This document shows, one piece after another, positions 41,731-44,773 of a stretch of DNA of 44,773 nt (its first letter is position 1; every line of letters starts with the position of its first letter). The position numbers and the translations under genes are program-made. A model generated the notes under the pieces. The model was given only the letters and a program-made list of their open reading frames with translations. It ran no database searches and was not told where the DNA came from. This DNA is from Singulisphaera sp. GP187 (GTDB lineage: Bacteria > Planctomycetota > Planctomycetia > Gemmatales > Gemmataceae), in the NCBI GenBank assembly GCA_945905925.1, contig CAMDQN010000050.1, forward strand, positions 1 to 44,773, given 5' to 3'.

Positions 41731-44553
41731 TCACTCCACGAATATGAACTCCTTCGCGTTGAGCAGGACGTGCGCAAGGTCGGCCCATGCCTTTGGGTGA
41801 TCGGGCTTGCCGTACTCCTTCGCCTGCTCCAGGACGAACTCGGTCGCGGTGGCGAGTTCGTCCTTCGTTGGAAGGCGGCCGAACGCGCTCAGGTACATTT
41901 GCGATACGCGTTCCTCCGGCTTCAGGTTCGGTGCCGCGAGGACTCGCTTCGCCCATAGCTCCGCTTGCTGAATTACGAACGGGTTGTTCAGCATCACGAG
42001 CGCCTGCGCCGGCACGTTGGACACGGTGCGCCGGCCGATGGTGGTGAACGGCGTGGGGTAGTCGAACGCGGTGAACATCGGGCTGATGAAGTTGCGGCGC
42101 ACCTGAAGGTAGACGCTGCGCCGACCGTCGCCGTCGAGCGGCCCGGACGCCGGACGCCCGCGGCCGACTTGGTGGTCGGTGAGGTGCGGCAGCACGCCCG
42201 GCCCTTCCATCTTTGGGTCGAGCCGGCCGCTGACCGCGAGGATGCTGTCGCGGATCGCTTCGGCTTCAAGGCGTTTCACGTTCTGGCGGTGCAGCAACTT
42301 GTTCTGCGGGTCGGCGGTCACGGCCTTCGCCGCTGTCGCGGGCGTCGCTTTGCTCGATTGACGGTACGCAGTGGAGAGCAACATCAGCCGGTGCATCGTC
42401 TTCAGGCTCCACTTCTTCTCGACCATCTCCGTGGCCAGCCAATCGAGCAACTCAGGGTGCGTCGGCAGTTGCCCCTGAAGGCCGAAGTCGTCGGTGCTGC
42501 GGACGATCCCCTCACCAAAGTGGTGCTTCCAGAGTCGGTTCACGATCACACGCGCGACGAGTGGGTTGGTCGGGTCGATGACGGTGCGCGCGAGTTCGAG
42601 GCGTCCGCTTCCTTTACCATCGAACATCGGCTTGCCGAACGCTTCAAGTGTCGCGCGTTGCGCCACCACGCCGGGGCTCTTGTGGTTTCCGCGAATGAAC
42701 ACACGCTCGTCGATGCCGTCGCCGTCGGTCATCGTGGGCGCTCGCCGCGCGTCGGGAATCTTCGCTTCGAGTTCCCGCACGCGGTCCATGAGCTTCTTCA
42801 CGTCGGGCTTGTCGGTCGCGGGCAGGTCGGGGGAGAGCACCTTTGTGCCCGGTTCGCCCGGCGGGGGAGCGTCCGCGAACCACGCCTCCGCGATCGCGAA
42901 CCAACTCGGTCCATCGTCGAGCAGTTCGAGGTACGCGGGCTGGCCCTTCCACATGCGCAAGTCGAACGTCATCCACTTGAGTTCTTCGCCGTGGTTGACC
43001 GATTGCGCGAGGCTGCCGTAGATCGGGTTCTGAATGAGTTGCAGACCGTTAAGCACGAGCCGCGCACGCGCGTTCTGCCCGGCGACGCGGATTGCGAGGT
43101 AGGGCTTGTCGATGGTGAACGTGGGGGAGCGGAGCGCGCCCATGAGCTTGCGCGATTCCAGACCGCTGTGCGGGAAGCCGTCACCGGTTTCCGGGAACGC
43201 CAGTCCGTCCGCGAACCACCGCTTCCGCCAATCGCCACCGAACCGGTCGAACTCAAGCGATTTCTCGCGCCAAGCCGTGCCCTGAGGCGTGCGGGGGGCG
43301 TCGGCACCTGGGTGCTTCGCTCTTCCCAAGACACGATCTAAATCCGCCCGGGTGCCCTTCAATTCTTCGAGTATCTTCAACGTGGGTCCGGGGTCACTCA
43401 CATCGGCGCGGTTGTAGCGCGAGCTGCTCAGCACACCGAACAGCGCGTAATAGTCCTTCGTCGCGATCGGGTCGAACTTGTGGTCATGACACCGGGCGCA
43501 ACTCACCGTGAGACCGAACACCGCCTTGCCGAACACGTCGATCTGGTTGTCGATGCGGTCCGCGTACTCGGCACGCGAATCGACCGGGGAGTGCTTCGCT
43601 TCGCCGAGCCACCAGAAGCCGGTCGCGACGAGCGAGTCGTTGGTGCCGTCCTTCGCTCGCCGCGGGTTCGGCAGTAAGTCGCCCGCGATGTGTTCGGTCA
43701 GGAACTTGTCGAACGGCACGTCCGCGTTGAGTGCGCGAACCACGTAGTCCCGGTAGCGCCACGCGTCGGCGATCTCGAAGTCGAACTCGTGGCCGTGCGT
43801 TTCGGCGTATCGCACGAGGTCGAGCCAGTGGCGTCCCCATCGCTCGCCGTACTGCGGCGACGCGAGCAACTTCTCGACCACCTTCTCGTAAGCCTCGGGT
43901 GCGTCGTCCTTCAGGAACGCGTCGATGTCCGCGGGCGACGGCGGAAGCCCGATCAGGTCGAAATAGACGCGGCGCAACAGCGTTTGCTTCTCGGCAGCGG
44001 GCGCGAACGTTAAGCCCTCCTTGTCGAGCTTCGCGAGCAGGAACCGGTCGATGTCGTTACGGATTTCGACTTTCGGGTTTCGGATTTCCGGTACGGCGCT
44101 TCGCCGCACCGGTTGGAACGACCAGTGCGATTTCGCCCGCGAGTGGAGGTCGAACTTCGCACCGACACCGACGGCACCGGCACCGGCACCATCGTTGGGC
44201 CATGGCGCGCCACCCTTCACCCATTCGGTAAGCGTGGCGATGTCTTCGTCGGCGAGTTTGCCCTTCGGGGGCATCTTGATTGCGCTCGCGTAGCCGACGA
44301 GTGTGACGAGTCGGCTCTTGGCCGGGTCGCCGGGCACAACCGCTTTGCCGCTCTCGCCGCCTTTCGCGAACTCGGCTTTCGCGTCGAGCCGCAACCCGCC
44401 CTTCTGCACCTTCGCGTCGTGACATTTGACACAGTTCACCACGAGAATGGGGCGGACTTTCTTCTCAAAGTAGTCGTTGTCCACCGGTTCCGCGGCGCGG
44501 CCGAGCGAAGCGGAAGCGAATAGCACGGAGGTGAGGAGGACGGCAACGCGCAT
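41731..44553 (-). CDS. PSCyt1/DUF1549/DUF1553 planctomycete cytochrome protein
   Basis: A 940-aa exported protein. A signal peptide (1-20, MRVAVLLTSVLFASASLGRA) precedes a cytochrome c domain with heme motif CVKCH (Cys41, Cys44, His45) and the axial Met in KMPPKG. A DUF1549 region follows (for example LRRVYFDLIGLPPSPADIDA and YGERWGRHWLDLVRYAETHG). A second heme-like CARCH motif lies near 355, and the C-terminal DUF1553 includes RVIVNRLWKHHFGEGIV. These proteins are abundant and characteristic of planctomycetes, usually beside a DUF1501 sulfatase-like gene; that partner is not seen here. Role: probably periplasmic redox or polysaccharide-related, unproven. Confidence 0.93.
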   Translation of the reverse strand: MRVAVLLTSVLFASASLGRAAEPVDNDYFEKKVRPILVVNCVKCHDAKVQKGGLRLDAKAEFAKGGESGKAVVPGDPAKSRLVTLVGYASAIKMPPKGKLADEDIATLTEWVKGGAPWPNDGAGAGAVGVGAKFDLHSRAKSHWSFQPVRRSAVPEIRNPKVEIRNDIDRFLLAKLDKEGLTFAPAAEKQTLLRRVYFDLIGLPPSPADIDAFLKDDAPEAYEKVVEKLLASPQYGERWGRHWLDLVRYAETHGHEFDFEIADAWRYRDYVVRALNADVPFDKFLTEHIAGDLLPNPRRAKDGTNDSLVATGFWWLGEAKHSPVDSRAEYADRIDNQIDVFGKAVFGLTVSCARCHDHKFDPIATKDYYALFGVLSSSRYNRADVSDPGPTLKILEELKGTRADLDRVLGRAKHPGADAPRTPQGTAWREKSLEFDRFGGDWRKRWFADGLAFPETGDGFPHSGLESRKLMGALRSPTFTIDKPYLAIRVAGQNARARLVLNGLQLIQNPIYGSLAQSVNHGEELKWMTFDLRMWKGQPAYLELLDDGPSWFAIAEAWFADAPPPGEPGTKVLSPDLPATDKPDVKKLMDRVRELEAKIPDARRAPTMTDGDGIDERVFIRGNHKSPGVVAQRATLEAFGKPMFDGKGSGRLELARTVIDPTNPLVARVIVNRLWKHHFGEGIVRSTDDFGLQGQLPTHPELLDWLATEMVEKKWSLKTMHRLMLLSTAYRQSSKATPATAAKAVTADPQNKLLHRQNVKRLEAEAIRDSILAVSGRLDPKMEGPGVLPHLTDHQVGRGRPASGPLDGDGRRSVYLQVRRNFISPMFTAFDYPTPFTTIGRRTVSNVPAQALVMLNNPFVIQQAELWAKRVLAAPNLKPEERVSQMYLSAFGRLPTKDELATATEFVLEQAKEYGKPDHPKAWADLAHVLLNAKEFIFVE

Positions 44554-44773
44554 GAGAAGAACTCGGAGGCGAGAGTAATCGGCAGGACTTTATCTTGCGG
44601 GAAATGTGTTGCGAGTGCAAGCTAAACGGAGGTTCTTGCGCGTTCCGGGCGTGGCTGGAATCGTAGGTGTTGGTGCGGATCGCAAAATCGTGTTACCCCC
44701 GTCTTCTTGGCGTTCAAGCGGTTTATCTCGTCTCGTCGATGATATTTCGTGATTTCTACCCCAGTCCCTCGGT
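44554..44773. other. Upstream region of the cytochrome gene at window end
   Basis: These 220 bp hold no gene. They should contain the promoter of the cytochrome gene (minus strand). An octamer GCTAAACG at 44621-44628 matches the word found in the palindromic repeats elsewhere in the window. No clear -10/-35 pair was singled out. Confidence 0.5.

Overview
The window is high-GC bacterial DNA that looks like a planctomycete of the Gemmataceae (inference). The evidence is a PSCyt1/DUF1549/DUF1553 cytochrome protein, MJ0042-type zinc-finger and Uma2 sequences, many intergenic palindromic repeats and very long repeat proteins. No rRNA, tRNA or CRISPR array was seen.

Layout. 1-5415 (+): glycosylasparaginase, a zinc-ribbon membrane protein, a YkgJ-type cysteine-cluster protein and a YifB/ComM ATPase. 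5692-15330 (-): a complete Wsp-like chemosensory operon with overlapping genes. In transcription order it encodes a REC-PP2C phosphatase, MCP, CheW, CheR-TPR, CheW with a Cys-rich N-terminus, hybrid CheA-REC and CheB. 15413-16339 (+): a protein usually annotated as 3-methyladenine DNA glycosylase. 16439-30485 (+): a putative retron locus, described below. 30465-35954 (-): a housekeeping cluster of rsfS, argS, obg, coaX and a short mnmE-like GTPase. 36437-41396 (+): a SerA-like dehydrogenase and an ABC exporter (ATPase plus a very large permease). 41435-44553 (-): a deletion-scarred Uma2 pseudogene and the planctomycete cytochrome protein.

Main discovery candidate. At 29057-30385 there is a reverse transcriptase with retron hallmarks: an NAxxH motif (NAQVH), YADD and VTG. 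It is the last gene of a co-directional run: a 1098-aa HEAT/ARM-like protein with an internal BRCT domain, a 2297-aa beta-propeller/HEAT protein, a 620-aa SWIM zinc-finger protein, then the RT. Just upstream of the first gene, 12.3 kb from the RT, 16473-16748 has the a1-msr-msd-a2 layout of a retron ncRNA. It has 23-bp complementary ends, a TTTAGC motif after a1, two small hairpins, and a 44-bp imperfect hairpin with a perfect 29-bp core. A promoter-like sequence sits so that transcription would begin at a1, and a Shine-Dalgarno follows a2. The gene set resembles the retron type that pairs an RT with ARM and WHSWIM proteins (type XIII as I recall). The ncRNA, its position far from the RT, and the BRCT/propeller architecture seem new.

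A second theme is palindromic repeats. At least three families (CCCTCCCC/GGGGAGGG; TTAGCCGCAACC; CGTTTAGCG...CCGGAGGGG) plus single palindromes occupy nearly every gene boundary. One family is translated in frame inside CheA, and repeats supply the stop codons or C-termini of at least three proteins.
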